NCBI GenBank assembly: GCA_037903355.1
Contig: JBAJFE010000004.1
Span: 4,014,001 to 4,078,000, forward strand
Source: Trichuris trichiura
Lineage: Eukaryota > Nematoda > Enoplea > Trichinellida > Trichuridae
DNA: 64,000 nucleotides
Direction of reading: 5' to 3'
Part shown: positions 22,985-35,165 of the stretch, in pieces
Layout of the letters: each line of letters starts with the position of its first letter
Numbering within the stretch: the stretch's first letter is position 1
Program-made: the position numbers and the translations under genes
Notes under the pieces: generated by a model
What the model was told of the DNA's origin: nothing
Database searches by the model: none
What the model saw: only the letters and a program-made list of their open reading frames with translations

Positions 22985-24915
22985 TTTTCGGTTTTACTCG
23001 GCGCATTCTGCATGCGAGCAATCGGGAGGAGAAGATACAAAGCCGGATTCAAGTTGGAAATCGTCGAGATGGCAAAAGAAAGCAACAATGCGCAGGCTGC
23101 CAGGAAGCATCCCATTATCCGGATGATGGTGATAAATTGGAGGAAACAGGAAGAGGCCTTGAAGAAGATGTTGAAGAAACAATGCGCAAGACGCTCAGGC
23201 ATCCCCTCCTGGTCAGAACTGGAGAACAGTTTGGCAGAGTGAGTACGAGAACAGTGACGGAGCGCCTGTATCATCAAATGGACAGATAGAAAGATGAATC
23301 GTTGAACTGGGCCCACTGCAACCCATACTTATCCTACGCCTTTACAGTAACGGCTGGATGGTGCAGTCGTTTCACGAAAAGGAAGGACCTCGTCCTGAAA
23401 CAGACGACAAAAATTGCGAGAAAAAGGCCTGTGGATTTCGAGGATAAGCTGTGTAACTTCCGGCGGTACATTTACACGTATCTTTTCTGAAGAAGCGTAG
23501 CGTGCGATCTCCAAATAAGCAAAAGTCGAAGCGGTGTTTTACAGAAGAAATGAAACTGTGCTCTATCTCACGAAATTGTATTTCCAGGCAAAGCCGGAAA
23601 TTGACAAGAGGAAATGAGTTTTCATTGGGTAACATCAGTAATATGGATGACACGCCAATATTTTTCCGTATGATTGGCAATAGAACCATGGATAGTAAAG
23701 GCACAAAGTTTATTGTAGTGAAGGGCCATGGTTGTAAGGTCTTCTACGGCTTTTCCCGTTTTTTCCACCTCGTTTAGCTCCACCACCTCACTGACAACGT
23801 AACTAGAGCGTTCCGAAAGCTTTGAACAATAAAAAAGTTGAGTGCGTTGATATCTGTACTTTTCTTAATAACGGCCCATCCATCCGTTGGTAGAGCAGTT
23901 GTTTAGTTTAATTACAGATAACAGCACAACGAAAAAACGGGAAAAGCCGTAGAAGACCTTACAACCATGAAAATTCAACCCGTTACAAAACATCCAGTTT
24001 TCAAGTGAAGGGCCATGAAAGAACTCACTTCACGGTGATGCTGTTTTGCGTTGCTAACGGAATGAAGCTGAAGCCCATGGTCATATTTAAGAGAAAAAGA
24101 AGGCCAAAGGAAGATTTTCCTTCTGGCGCCTTTGTTCACTTTTATGAGAATGGCTGGATGGATGAACAGGTGTGAGCTTGTGAATTGACGGCATCTGGAG
24201 AAAAAGTCTGGGCATGGTAACAACAGAAGCTTATTGGTTTGGGACTCATTCCGAAGTGACGCAGCACAAACAATAAAATCACATTTAAACGAATATAAAA
24301 TAGAAACAACCGTAATCCCTGGCGAGCTTACACCAGTCCTGCAACCGCTAAATGTTTGCATTAATAAGTCCTTTAAAGACTACATTCGAGAAGAGTGGAA
24401 AGAATGGATGGCGAACGGGCTGAAAACGTGCACAGCTGGCGGACGAATGCGAGCGCCATCGCTCAGTTTGCTGTGCTGTGCCAGCTCGTAATAAAAGCGT
24501 GGAGCAAACTAAAGTCGGAAACCGTTATGAAATCTTTCCGAAAGTGCTCTTTTTTACCCTGTTGCACGACACAGAAGACGATGAACTGCCAGACAATGAC
24601 GAGACCATTCTTAGCTTAGTCGTTTTGTCCCCTACAATTAATGTTCACTGCATCATGCACCATGTTTATCCTCTTCTGCAATCTATTCATCTGTTTTTTA
24701 CATGCACTAGCTGTAATAGACGTTCAATAAACCTATTCAATACGATTCATTTTCATAGCCTACGCAATGCTGTACAACACGCGCTAATTGGCAGTTGATC
24801 AGTTTTCGCTATGAACTAGAGGCAAGACAGTTTTAATTAAATGGATGATGGGCATTAGTAGGAAACTGACTAATCAGAATTGACCTAGACTTGAGCAATC
24901 AGCGCCGCCGTCACT
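22985..24915 (+). pseudogene. Tigger/pogo-type transposase, copy 2, split by an insertion
   Basis: Pieces in order: a CENP-B/psq-type DNA-binding region at 23012-23240 (RRRYKAGFKLEIVEMAKE, WRKQEEALKKM), a second helix-turn-helix region at 23350-23440 (FTKRKDLVLKQTTKIA), the DDE start at 23600-23730 (FSLGNISNMDDTPIFF, TMDSKGTKFIVVKG), and after an insertion HERTHFTVMLFCVANGMKLK and FKRKRRPKE at 24010-24110. Then come VWDSFRSDAAQTIKSHL, VIPGELTPVLQPLNVCINK and REEWKEWM at 24234-24410. Stops and frame changes are present, so it is inactive. Tigger elements are Tc1/mariner-superfamily DNA transposons. Confidence 0.88.
23731..23970 (+). mobile_element. Penelope-derived insertion with perfect inverted ends, inside Tigger copy 2
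   Basis: It begins 'ggttgtaaggtcttctacgg' and ends with the exact complement 'ccgtagaagaccttacaacc'; the inverted match extends about 30 bp inward ('cttttcccgtttttt' against 'aaaaaacgggaaaag'). The interior matches 49395-49580, the end of the first Penelope-like copy ('gagcgttccgaaagc', 'ccatccgttggtagagcag'). It separates KFIVVKG from the following HERTHFTV of the transposase, so it is younger than the Tigger copy. Confidence 0.85.
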
Positions 24916-25089
24916 GAGCTAATCGTTATCACTCTTTACTTACATACACTAACAATCTTTTTGAAAATAACCGACCAATTCAGATTAAGGTTCAAATAAC
25001 CGAGAAGCAAATAACCAACCAATCACGAAAAAGTGAAGGGTACTAAAGGAGAAAACGAAGTTCGTTTAGGCCACTGCTCCGTTGACTGT

Positions 25090-25765
25090 CATGAAAACAT
25101 GCACTTTTACATCACTTACCTGTACTCTAAAAATTTCAGACGATTACAAAATGCAAACCCCTGGAAATGGAATAAAAATTCTAGCAGCTGCATGACGCAG
25201 CGCTCATTTACGACTGCAGGGAATCATGAAAAAAGTGAACAGTCTCAAAGGAGAAAATGCGACGGATCATCACGATAACGTGCTCTCTTACTGAATATCA
25301 GAACTTCAAAACTTTTGTCTTTTGTACGCTGTCTCACCTACTTGAAAACCCAATAGATACAGTGCTCCCGTTTGAGCTATTCGCAACTTCACGAATACAT
25401 GTTCTAACGATTACTGCTATCTTGCCGCGGTTGTATCTTAAAGCATGGCAACCTGTAACACTAAAGCATTCAGAAACTGTATGAGATATGAGATATCATA
25501 CACTTTTACATACGTACCTGCAATGGAAGCATACTCTCTAAAGATCTCACAAGGTTGTAGAATGCAAAGCCGCGGAAATTCAAGCAGCTGCAAGACGCAG
25601 CACTGAATGTATTCATTCACGAGTCGCAGGATCAAGGAAAAAGTGAAAGCTCCCAAAGGAGAAAGAGAAATATGTTTTCGCGACTGGACGCGATTGCTCA
25701 TCCTGAAAACATCCTCTTTTACAGAAAGTGAGAACTTTAAAAGGTTCGCCATTTGTCCGCCGTCT
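25090..25765 (+). repeat. Two-copy direct repeat of ~405 bp with exon-like content
   Basis: 25090-25370 and 25495-25765 are similar: 'cacttttacatcacttacct' against 'cacttttacatacgtacct', 'agcagctgcatgacgcagc' against 'agcagctgcaagacgcagc', and 'tctcaaaggagaaaatg' against 'cccaaaggagaaagag'. Both encode a related peptide (LTEYQNFKTFVFCTLSHLLE against FTESENFKRFAICPPSYFLK). Substitutions spread over all codon positions. The protein is unknown. Confidence 0.6.
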
Positions 25766-25869
25766 TACTTTTTGAAAGCCCAATCAACATTCGACGAGTT
25801 CAGGCACTTGCAGGGAGCATTTAGCCATTGTAATTTAATTGCTGTGAGATACCGATGTCCTGCTTACGA

Positions 25870-28800
25870 ACATTCCTGTAAACATTTAACAACTCATCAG
25901 GAAGCAGCATACGCCGACAAGACGACCGCATTTTTTTGCTTCTTTGTGAGACAACGGAAGCTGGTGAAATGGCTGAAACAAGCTTGTCCTCCAGCTGACT
26001 TTCCTGCATTCGACAAGTCTAAACGCTTGAAGAATTTAATCTTAGTGGAATGGTAGTGCCCCACCTGCGGACACTTTTGTGAAGTTTAATAACTCCTCCA
26101 GGACGTCTAGGTTGTTCAAAGACTTGGGCAATCTTCCTTTTTTCTCCATATAAGCTCTCTTTTGATGTGGACAAGACAAGTGATTTCGTAAGCACGCAAC
26201 AAATGGAGCTCCCCAGACGATTTCAGCAATGAATCCTTACATGGCCAGCTAACGTCCTGTACAGACTGGTCACGTCAGAGCTGTTAACAGAAGCAACCAC
26301 TTTCAAGAAAGCACATAAGCTTTCTTAATATTTAAAGTTCTACAATTTTCTCACATGGGCAGAATTCATGGTTCCGGTCACAACAAGCATGGATTCCACA
26401 AGCGGACAAGTCCGTCAGTAGTAACGTAAAAGAGCAACCAATCAACGTCGAACAGTGTTCAGTCTCTAAAAAATGATCACGTCAACGAGGCTAATACTTT
26501 CATGCCAAATCTGCCGCCAGTATAAGTCGCAAAATCTGAAAGAGCAGACTTCAAAAACTTTACGTATAGCGAATTGTGATTTCTCTACACTTCCCATTGC
26601 TTCTGCATTAGTGAGGCTTCACGCATGTATCACAGAAGAATCAAACCTTAATATACCGCAAAGTGGGAAATATCATCAAAACAATATCTTGCGGGACAAA
26701 GTTGACCACGATGAACAATTTGAGGCACCCATTACCCTTAGCTATAACTGGAAACAGCGCCTGGAACAAAGCATCAATTTCCTCTGCACTTAGGTGATTG
26801 ATTTTCCCTAAGACATACGTACATGGCGGTGCCTCATCCGGTCATTCGTTGAGGTATATTGTGAGCTAAGAACCATAACGAGAGACAGAAAGCTGCGTTC
26901 GTTAGTAAACAAGTGCTACCAACGCACTGATGCATTGAAACAGTCAAAAACCATACAGTACACAAGTCGTTACTGTATATGTATCTAAAAGGAAACTACT
27001 TCGCTTCAACCTTTTAGAAGACATGAATTTAACAACATTCAATTTCAAATTCCCTTGAATATCGACACTTCGTTTCCTTCACTCCACTATGCACTGCATA
27101 TTAAAAAAAGGATTTCAACGTGTCTATAGCGAGCTTGAAATTCGCATAGGCACTTAGAGTGACGCAATTCGTCCGCAGTAAAGTATTTAGCTTCGAGAAA
27201 CTGTGGATCTGAAGGCCATTTTCCCAGTTCTACCGATGTTCAGAATGGTTTCCATGAAACGGAAACGCCAAAAGTAGACATGTGAAAGACTATACGCTGA
27301 CCACAGAGAGCGTAGTACCAACATGACCGTATCTTTCGTCTTCATTCGTGGTACAAAATGTACTCGCACCAGCAACACCAGTGAAGCAATCTGAGCAGAC
27401 TTATACGTGTTGGATAAGCTGCCACTAACTGCAACAGGTAGAGGAAAGTCCTGCATTTTAAGCCTTGACACATGTCTTATCAATCCCAGCCTTGCTGCGC
27501 ATATATTCCAGGATGCCCAGGACACGCAAATGGAGAATAATTCAAACGTATTAGGACGTAAGTGCAAACAGGCCATTGGGAAAGTGAAAGGATTGCAAAC
27601 CAGCTGCTATTGTTACGCATAGTGCTCTAAGATAGTCAACAAAGTGCATGTACGTCGTACAACACTTTGCACAACCAACAATAGTGGGTGTGTCTTTCTT
27701 ATGCATTAAAAACTGAGCGACGCGAGCAAACGCAACGAAATAGTTAAACTTACGCTTTCATCCGAAGTCAAAGGTCCATAACACAGGTTGAATCTCCAAC
27801 AACAAACTTTCTGTCTCTAACTCAGGCTATTGTTTGAAGAGCAGCGAACCCCACTGAACAGTGTGAACTCAACTTGAACGGTTGAAAGTGGACCAGCTAC
27901 TCAAGGGACGCTTTAATTGTAAACCAAGCGCTTCCACTTCCACAAACCAGAAACACCGGAAGTAATTTTTGCCAAACCATATACCATTTTCATGAAAGTG
28001 CAAAATCCTTACAACAGTCTCTCCCTCCAATCACAGAACAAAGTTGAAAGAAAAATGTCCAAAGCTGATTCCACTCACGCACCTTCACGATGGATAAAGC
28101 GCACTTTAACCACTGCGGTTAAGAAATGGAAACTCTTCATGCCGTTCAACGTGAAACTTTCACTTCCTATGCAAATTCAGCAGCTGTAGTTTTCCAGAGG
28201 GCATCATTTTGCTTTCAGACCTTCATCCAAGAAAAAACAGGTGCAGGTGGGGCTACCACTGATTAACTAAATAACTGCTGTCAGAATTCCTTGACCGGCG
28301 GCCGACTGTTTCAAAATTTCCGCTGAGATGAATCATAGGTGCAAGCAACATTTGTAATAAAACGATCGCTTGAGCAGCCGTAGGGTGACAAGGAGCGATC
28401 TTCTCATGGGCACATGAATTCCTACTGAATATTTGAAAACCTCCGGGCGCTGTCTTTGGAGCCTGCTGCTGACCATAAACAGTCCCATACAAAACGATCC
28501 ATGACTATATCATGAACAACAGCGTCCTGTAACAACGAAAAAAATGGAAACTATGGGTCATGGAATAAATTTTCATAAACTTACCGATCACGACATCAAC
28601 TTTCTTCAGGGTATTATGATGAGTAGACATGGAAAAGTGAATCAGTCTCAAACAGCTGTATACACTACTTCAATGTGTCTACTGAGCTAACTCTAACGGT
28701 CTTCCTTCTCATCCGCAATTTTTTCTTCGAAAAAAATTTTTGATGTAACAATTTGCCGCTCTCCTAAGGAGTACTCCGAGAAAGCACAAATGTTCGACTC

Positions 28801-28990
28801 AGAAAGCCAAATACCGCCAACATACACTTCACTGAGAAACGTTGCTTGCATGCAATACTTCAACGAAAAAGCTTTCACTGCTACCACAAACAATGCAGCG
28901 CTCAATTTCCAGCTTGTTGTCGATCCATTCTTAATAATGTTACGCAGAATCTCACACGCAATTCAAAATCATGGCGAATAGCCATAGAAA
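25870..28990 (-). repeat. Tandem unit 1 of the unrecognised family
   Basis: Unit 1 aligns with 29000-31950 and with the inner part of 31950-36345. Marker segments are 'ctaacgtcctgtacagactg' at about 26250 (again near 29145 and 32095), the exon-like minus-strand reading YLNE-PDEAPP, EEIDALFQALFPVI, GCLKLFIVVNF at 26860-26690, and the segment equivalent to the plus-strand member D at 27580-27190. Another open minus-strand piece at 28870-28693 (FLSEVYVGGIWLSESNICAF) appears unique to this unit. Stops and indels relative to the other units suggest at least this unit is decayed. Confidence 0.55.
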
Positions 28991-31950
28991 CACAGCACTG
29001 GTTCAGTAAGCTGGAAAAAAGAAACGATTTGAGCACTCTTTTTGTGGAAGGTATGTGAAGACATTAAGTCATTTCGTAAGTGTGCGAGAAATTAAGCTCA
29101 TTAGACGATTTTAGCAATGAACACCTAGATAATCAGCTAACGGCCTGTACAAACTGATCATGTCACGGCAACTAACAGAAGCAACCATCTTCAAGAAACC
29201 ATTTCAGCTTTCCTAACGTTTAAAATTCACAATTTTCTTCCATTGGCACAATTCTCAGTACAAGTCACAACAAGCATGTGTTCCACAAGTTGCTACTCTC
29301 CTCAGGAGCAATGCAACGGAGCAACAGTTCAACATGGAACAATATTCCATCCAAAAGATGACTAGCACAATGAAGCTTATACTTTCATGCCAAATGTGCC
29401 TGTACTATTAGTCGCAGAACCCAAAAAAAAAGACATCACTGTCTAGGTACACTGAACTGTGATTACTCTCCACTTCTTACTGCTTCTGCATCTTACAGGA
29501 AGGCTTCGTGCATGTATCACAGAAGAATCAAAACTTAACGCACAAATAAGCGCGAATTATTATTGAAACAATCGCTTCCGTGATAAGGTTGATCGCAGTG
29601 AACAATTTCAGGAATCCAAAAAGATTAGTCGTAAATGCCAACAGCGGCCGGGACAATGCGCCTATTTCTGTCGCACGTGCGTGATTGATTTCCGCTACGA
29701 CATATATACCTGACGGTGCCTCGTCTGGTCGTCCGTTAAAGTATATCATCAGCTGAGGACAGCGGCGAATGGCAGAAAGCTACATTTGTGAAAACGCAGG
29801 TGCTACAAGTGCTCTGACGTACTGAAATAGGCAAAAATCATACAAGACACGAATCACTACTCTACACGTACCCTAAAGAAAATTACTCTGCTTCCACCTT
29901 CCGGAAGACAGGTATTTAACCACACAGAATTGTAATCTTCCGTGACAAACGACAGTTCCTACTCTTGCCGGCTAAGCCATCACCAACTGCACTATGTAGC
30001 AGAAAGCTTTGCAGCTTAAGCCTAGACGCATAGGCTTCATCGATTTCAGCTCTGCTGTGATCATATTCCAGGATGCGTACCACACGCAAATGGCAAACAA
30101 TTCAAAAGTATTCCTACGTACGTACAAACCAGCCTTTGTGAAAGCGAAACGACTTCAAACTAGCTCCTATTTTCAAGCAAAGTGAACGAAGATTGTCGAT
30201 TGAAGTCCATGTAGGTCGTACAGAATTCTATTCATCCAACATAAGAAACGGTGTGTCTTTCTTATGGATCAAAAGTTGAGCAACGCGAGCAAACGCGGCG
30301 AAATAGTCAAACCAATGCTTTCATAATGTGGTTTCTTCGTACGAGACCGTATGTTTTCATAATTCAGAAACATTATTACGGAATAATTCCCGTTTAATGC
30401 GTGTTGACTCCGGAGTTTTCGGGTCAACCGAGACCCGTCTTCAGCGGTTGTGAATAATTCAGTTTGCATCATTTTGGTTTCCGAGCGTTGATCCAAAGGA
30501 AAAATCGATTCAGGAAGGACTACCGCTGCCCAACCAAATAACTACTGTCAGAGCCACTTGACCAGTAGCCGAATGTTTTAAAATGTATCCTGAGACGAAT
30601 CGTAGGCGCAAACAACACTTGTATTGAAGTGACTAAATGAAGGGCAGTTGGGTAACATCGAACGATTTTGACATGGCCACATGCAGTACCGCAGAATACT
30701 TGACCCACCTCTGGCCGATTCCTTTGGATAATTCTACAGACAATAGACAGTCCATAGCGGATGATCAGTCAGCATACCATAAACAAAAGGGCCCAGCAAT
30801 AACAAAGCAAATGGAAACTACGACACAGGGTATAGGTTCTCATAAACTTACCGATCAGGAAATCAACTTTGGTCAAACCTTTATGATGATTACACATGCA
30901 GAACCGAATCTAATTCAAACAGCTGTACAGACGACACGGCTTGTCTAGTGAGCTAACTTTGACAGTTCTTCGTTTTTCGACAGTTCACGGAACAAACACA
31001 AATACAATTGCGAATAGCGTAACTCTTGCATAGCTTTGCAAAGCATCCAACATAAACAGATATTGCACGAAGATATGTCACTTCCGGCGAATATAACCAA
31101 TGGTGGAAACCGTTCATTCTGAGCACTAAACCTTGCGGATCCAGCAAAAGCAACCTGAACAGTAAATAGCCTTTGTCATCAAGTTTTCACTGGTACAGGT
31201 ACTTGCTCACAGCGCCAAATTGCCCTAACATCCATAATGCTTTGTTTAATACGCTTGGCTACCTCGCATGACAGCCGTTGCAGAGAGTAAGATACGGAAG
31301 AAAACCCTCTCTACTCTTGCCTGAAAACGACGTTGCAGAAGAACCAATGATTCCTTGAAAAACACTCGATAAGCTTGAAACCATAATGGCTCTGCACATT
31401 GAGGACTGAAACAGTTTGACATGCGAACAAACGGTACTCTCCTGGGCAGCATTGCCAGAAATAAACCACCGCCAACCAAAACGGGAAAGCTTCTGGAAAT
31501 TACGTTAGTGTTCATACGTCTACTTCGTCCACAAGAGAATTTCAAACGCGTATTCACAGAAGCTTATGAAAATTCCATGGGTTTATCAAATAAACGGCAA
31601 CCAAAAGCCGGTCTACATGACTCGACGTTATCAGCAATCTACTGACTAGAGATATGGGCATAAAAATCACTACTGAATAGTCAGTCGTTTCACTGGCATA
31701 GCTTGACGAAACAACGGCATGCCGTAACAAAATATCACCTCATAGATGCACTGCTTCTGTTTGAACCACTGGTAACCTGGTAACCATAAGAACACTTCTG
31801 TGAAAGTTTGACAACTTATCAGGGAGCCGCATACGCCGGGGCAGAAATCAGAAATTGAGCCATCCAAGGAACATCTTTCATGCTGTTCAACTTCACCTTC
31901 AGTTCTGTACAAAGGGCATTCATGCCAGATTTGTCGATGACAACATGTTC
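28990..31950 (-). repeat. Tandem unit 2 of the unrecognised family
   Basis: Same order of markers as unit 1, offset by about 2.9 kb. The minus strand at 29749-29560 is open: IYFNGRPDEAP, YVVAEINHA, EIGALSRPLLAF, GFLKLFTAINLIT. At 31240-31060 the open reading DKGYLLFRLLLLDPQGLVLR with WLYSPEVTYLRAISVYVG is the intact version of the broken segment in member D. A short dispersed repeat ('gaccgagacccgtcttcag', complementary to one near 5690) interrupts it at about 30400-30470. I cannot assign a function. Confidence 0.55.
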
Positions 31951-33500
31951 AATGACTTGGCCAACCTTTCATTTCTCTACACAAAAGCATTCTTTCTGTG
32001 GAACAGACGCAAAAGCACTCAGTCATTTCATCAGTGGGCAGCTAATGAAGCACGCCAGTCCATTTAAGCAAAGAGCACCTCCATGGTCAGCTAACAGCCT
32101 GTATGAACTGATCACGCCCGGACGGTTAACAGAAGCAACAATCTTCAAGAAACCACTTCAGCTTTCTTATCTTTTACATAATCCTTTGTGTGATAAGGCT
32201 GTCTATGATGAACAGTTTCAGGCATCCATTTGCATTAGATCTAATTGCAAACAGCGCACGGAACAAATCATCTAATTTCTTTGCAGTTGTGTCATTGCTT
32301 TCTGCTATGACATATACATATGGTGATACCTTGTCTGATCGTCCGTTGAAGTATATTACCAGCTGAAGACAGCAGCGAATGGCAGAGAATTACTTTTGAG
32401 TACACAGATCGTGCCAACGCACTGATGCACTGAAATAGTCAGAAACTATACGAGACACGAGCCATTAATGTATACATACTGTAAAGAAAATTACTTACCT
32501 TCAGCCTTTTGAAAAACATGCGAATTCAACCTCACACGATTTGAGTCTTCATTGAATATCGACACTTCCACTCCGTCACAGTATGCCTGGGATGTCACAA
32601 AGGGAATTCCAGTACGTGTAACGGCAGCCTGGACTCCACATTGGCACTTAGAGGGAGTAATGTCGTCCACAGTAAAGCATTTTAGCTTCGAGAAACTGCA
32701 GATCACAAGGGCAGTCTCATAGTTCTTGCTAATTTCAGTGTGGTTTCCATGAAACAGAAATGCCGAAAGCAGACATGCGAAAGGCTAAACGCTGGCGACA
32801 GAGATCGAAATTCCAGCATGACCGTATATTTCGTCTTCATTCGTCGTACAAAATGTAGTGACACTTTGCAGTACCGCTTAAGCAATCTGAGCACACGTAC
32901 TCTTGCCGGCGCAGCAACCGCTAACCGCACCATGTCGAGGAAAGCTTTGCAGTGTAAGGCTAAGCACATCTGCTTCACCAATCAAAGTGTTGCACCGATT
33001 ATGTTGCAGATTGACTTTCATGTTGTGTGTCATACGTTAAGTAGAGAAAAGCGGCATTTTCCATATGAACGTATAGCACCGCTGCGTTGGAATTGCACCC
33101 GCAGATGCCGTCGACGCATCAGCGAAACGTTTCGATGCTGCGGTTACAACAGCGACAAAGCCGGTCGTGGCTGAAAGGAGCTGCATGTCGGTTATGACGT
33201 ACTATAGCTGATTTTCACAGCGCTCAAAGGCGTGGAACTGTATGTCCTGCGGAAGCCGCAAGTATTAGTTTTCCTTTTCATCTGCGCGCATTTCTTCATT
33301 GTCAACCGCTAAAGCTGTCTCCGATGAGACTCCAACAGTCGAATGGCACAGAAGACTACACTTGCTTTAACAACGACTCTTTGAAGGCAGGCAAGGTCGT
33401 CGAAAACAGCCGTCTAAATAAAGAGCGTGTTCGTGACGGCGGTAGAGATTATAGACGGGAACAACAGTACGCCTGTTTCAGAGCATGCTATGTATCGAGT
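31950..33500 (-). repeat. Tandem unit 3 of the unrecognised family, joined to the right promoter arm
   Basis: Minus strand: 32981-32491 aligns with member D (KMKTKYTV-type frame, and LKCFTVDDITPSKCQCGVQ followed by AVTRTGIPFVTSQAYCDGVE and NEDSNRVRLNSHVFQKAEGK, next to 'ggtaag', a good donor). 32360-32170 gives YFNGRSDKVSPYVYVIAES and GCLKLFIIDSLIT, the counterpart of units 1 and 2. This unit has the longest uninterrupted exon-like stretch, so it is the best candidate for a live gene, but a one-base difference from member D shifts the upstream frame. Confidence 0.55.
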
Positions 33501-35165
33501 CATTTATTGCGTCTGTAGCCCGTGAATGGCAGTTGGCTTACCATGGGAAATGAGGTATAGGCAACAACGTGACCGCGCACTGGCTGCTCCGTGCCAGCAG
33601 GGAACTCAAGACTTCAACGTACGCCCAGTAGTATTATAAGTCGACCAAACCGACGTCGTCATTTTGTTTTACGCGCAAGCAATAACAGAGATCATCAGGG
33701 ATCCATGGTTTTCGCTGTAAAGTGCGCTAATGCATTGGATGGCCTCATGTGCGCATCATGCAGATTATTCCACCGTTGGAAAATGACGTAACACACTGAT
33801 CCAATTCTGCATTCTGCAGTCACATAAAGTGCAGGACAATGGAATTTGTGAAAATGAATCAGCATTTCGTTCAGATTACAGACGACATCCCACATGAAAT
33901 ATATACTTCAGATCAGCAAGAGTCTGCGTTGATCATGCAAAACGTGAGCCGACATTGCTCAGACGACTATAGCCACATTCATGCGAAACGTATTTGGTAA
34001 ACATTTAACATTTAAAATATGCTCGGCGAATTTCTGCCACTGCTTGTGTTCACAGAAAACGTGTTATAGGTAAGCAGCTATTCACTTTTTTTTGTTCTTC
34101 TTGACTCAATAATGGCTGTCGTTGCAAACGACAAGATCACTATTGTAACCACAGCATTGTCGAAGCCGTTCTAGAAACCAGGGAACAAACAAGAATTCTG
34201 CCTTCATTTCGTATGTGATAGAGTTGAGTCGGTGGATAATACCATTGATCGAATTGGTTTTCAATGCTCACTTCACTCTTTTCAGTAGAAAGAGCATTTC
34301 ACTTTGCATCGATTCAAACGCAACTTCTCCATTGTAAAAAGGGAAGAAGAACTTAACGTGAAGTCAGCAGCCGTCTTCTTCTATTAACAAGCGCAGTATT
34401 TGAGAGGCACCATAGGGCTAGCAGATCATCGGTAAAAATAACGGAGCCCACACTTTTTTCCAACTCATCCGGTTTTCGCTGCAGACGTTGCCTTCTTTAC
34501 AGAAGACTAACGCTGTATTCAGTATTCAACACTGACGTCTTGAAAGTGTGAGCAGCGCTGATCAGTGCGCGGATCACTACTGAACAGCCGTGAAAATACC
34601 TCGGCGAGGCACTGAAAAAGATTTAAATGAACATTGCACAAGCTTGTCAACGTGCAAGAAACAAACCTGAATAGAGCATTTTCACTGAGATGAAAGCAAC
34701 GGAGAAGGAGAGTTAGTCAACAGTATCTGTAGTACTTCACAATTGCGATTTGCTGCCATGTCCGTTCATGAACTCAGTGCGTTTGAATGTCATTTGGTTT
34801 GCCTGTCAACACGTACATTCTTCCTAGAACCAAGTCGAATTGCGAGTTTTCTTCAGCTCTGATAGTGGGATGCGTTGTGTGAACGAACGGAGTTATGCAA
34901 GACGACGCTGGCGCTTCTGCGGTTGCGAGGACAACATTTTAATTGGCAGGGCTGAGCTCTCCCGTATGGTAGTAGTTAACTGAAAGGAAACATTATTTGC
35001 TTATCACACAGCCACTGTTTTATCTGTTGACTGCCTTTCACAGATAACGCGAATTTTGGATTCCGGAGCGTCTAACGGGGTTTCCACTTTGATAGCGGAA
35101 ACGCGTTCTTAGCAGTAGCCGTAGCCATAATTTGAATACCATAACGCCGGAAGTGAGGTTAACCA
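33500..35165. other. Segment present only in the right arm
   Basis: The left arm runs directly from the sequence equivalent to 35165 into that equivalent to 33500, so about 1.65 kb here has no left-arm counterpart. I see no transposon protein, no obvious terminal repeats and no gene in it. It is either an insertion on the right or a deletion on the left. Confidence 0.5.

Noticed and set aside
23880..23905. tRNA-like word 'tggtagagcagttg'
   Set aside because: It recurs in every Penelope 3' fragment without a matching T-arm or acceptor stem, so it is part of the retroelement.
25607..26056. 149-codon plus-strand frame as a gene
   Set aside because: It crosses the border of a duplicated segment and of a tandem unit, lacks recognisable motifs, and its start lies inside a repeat; kept only as part of the repeat description.
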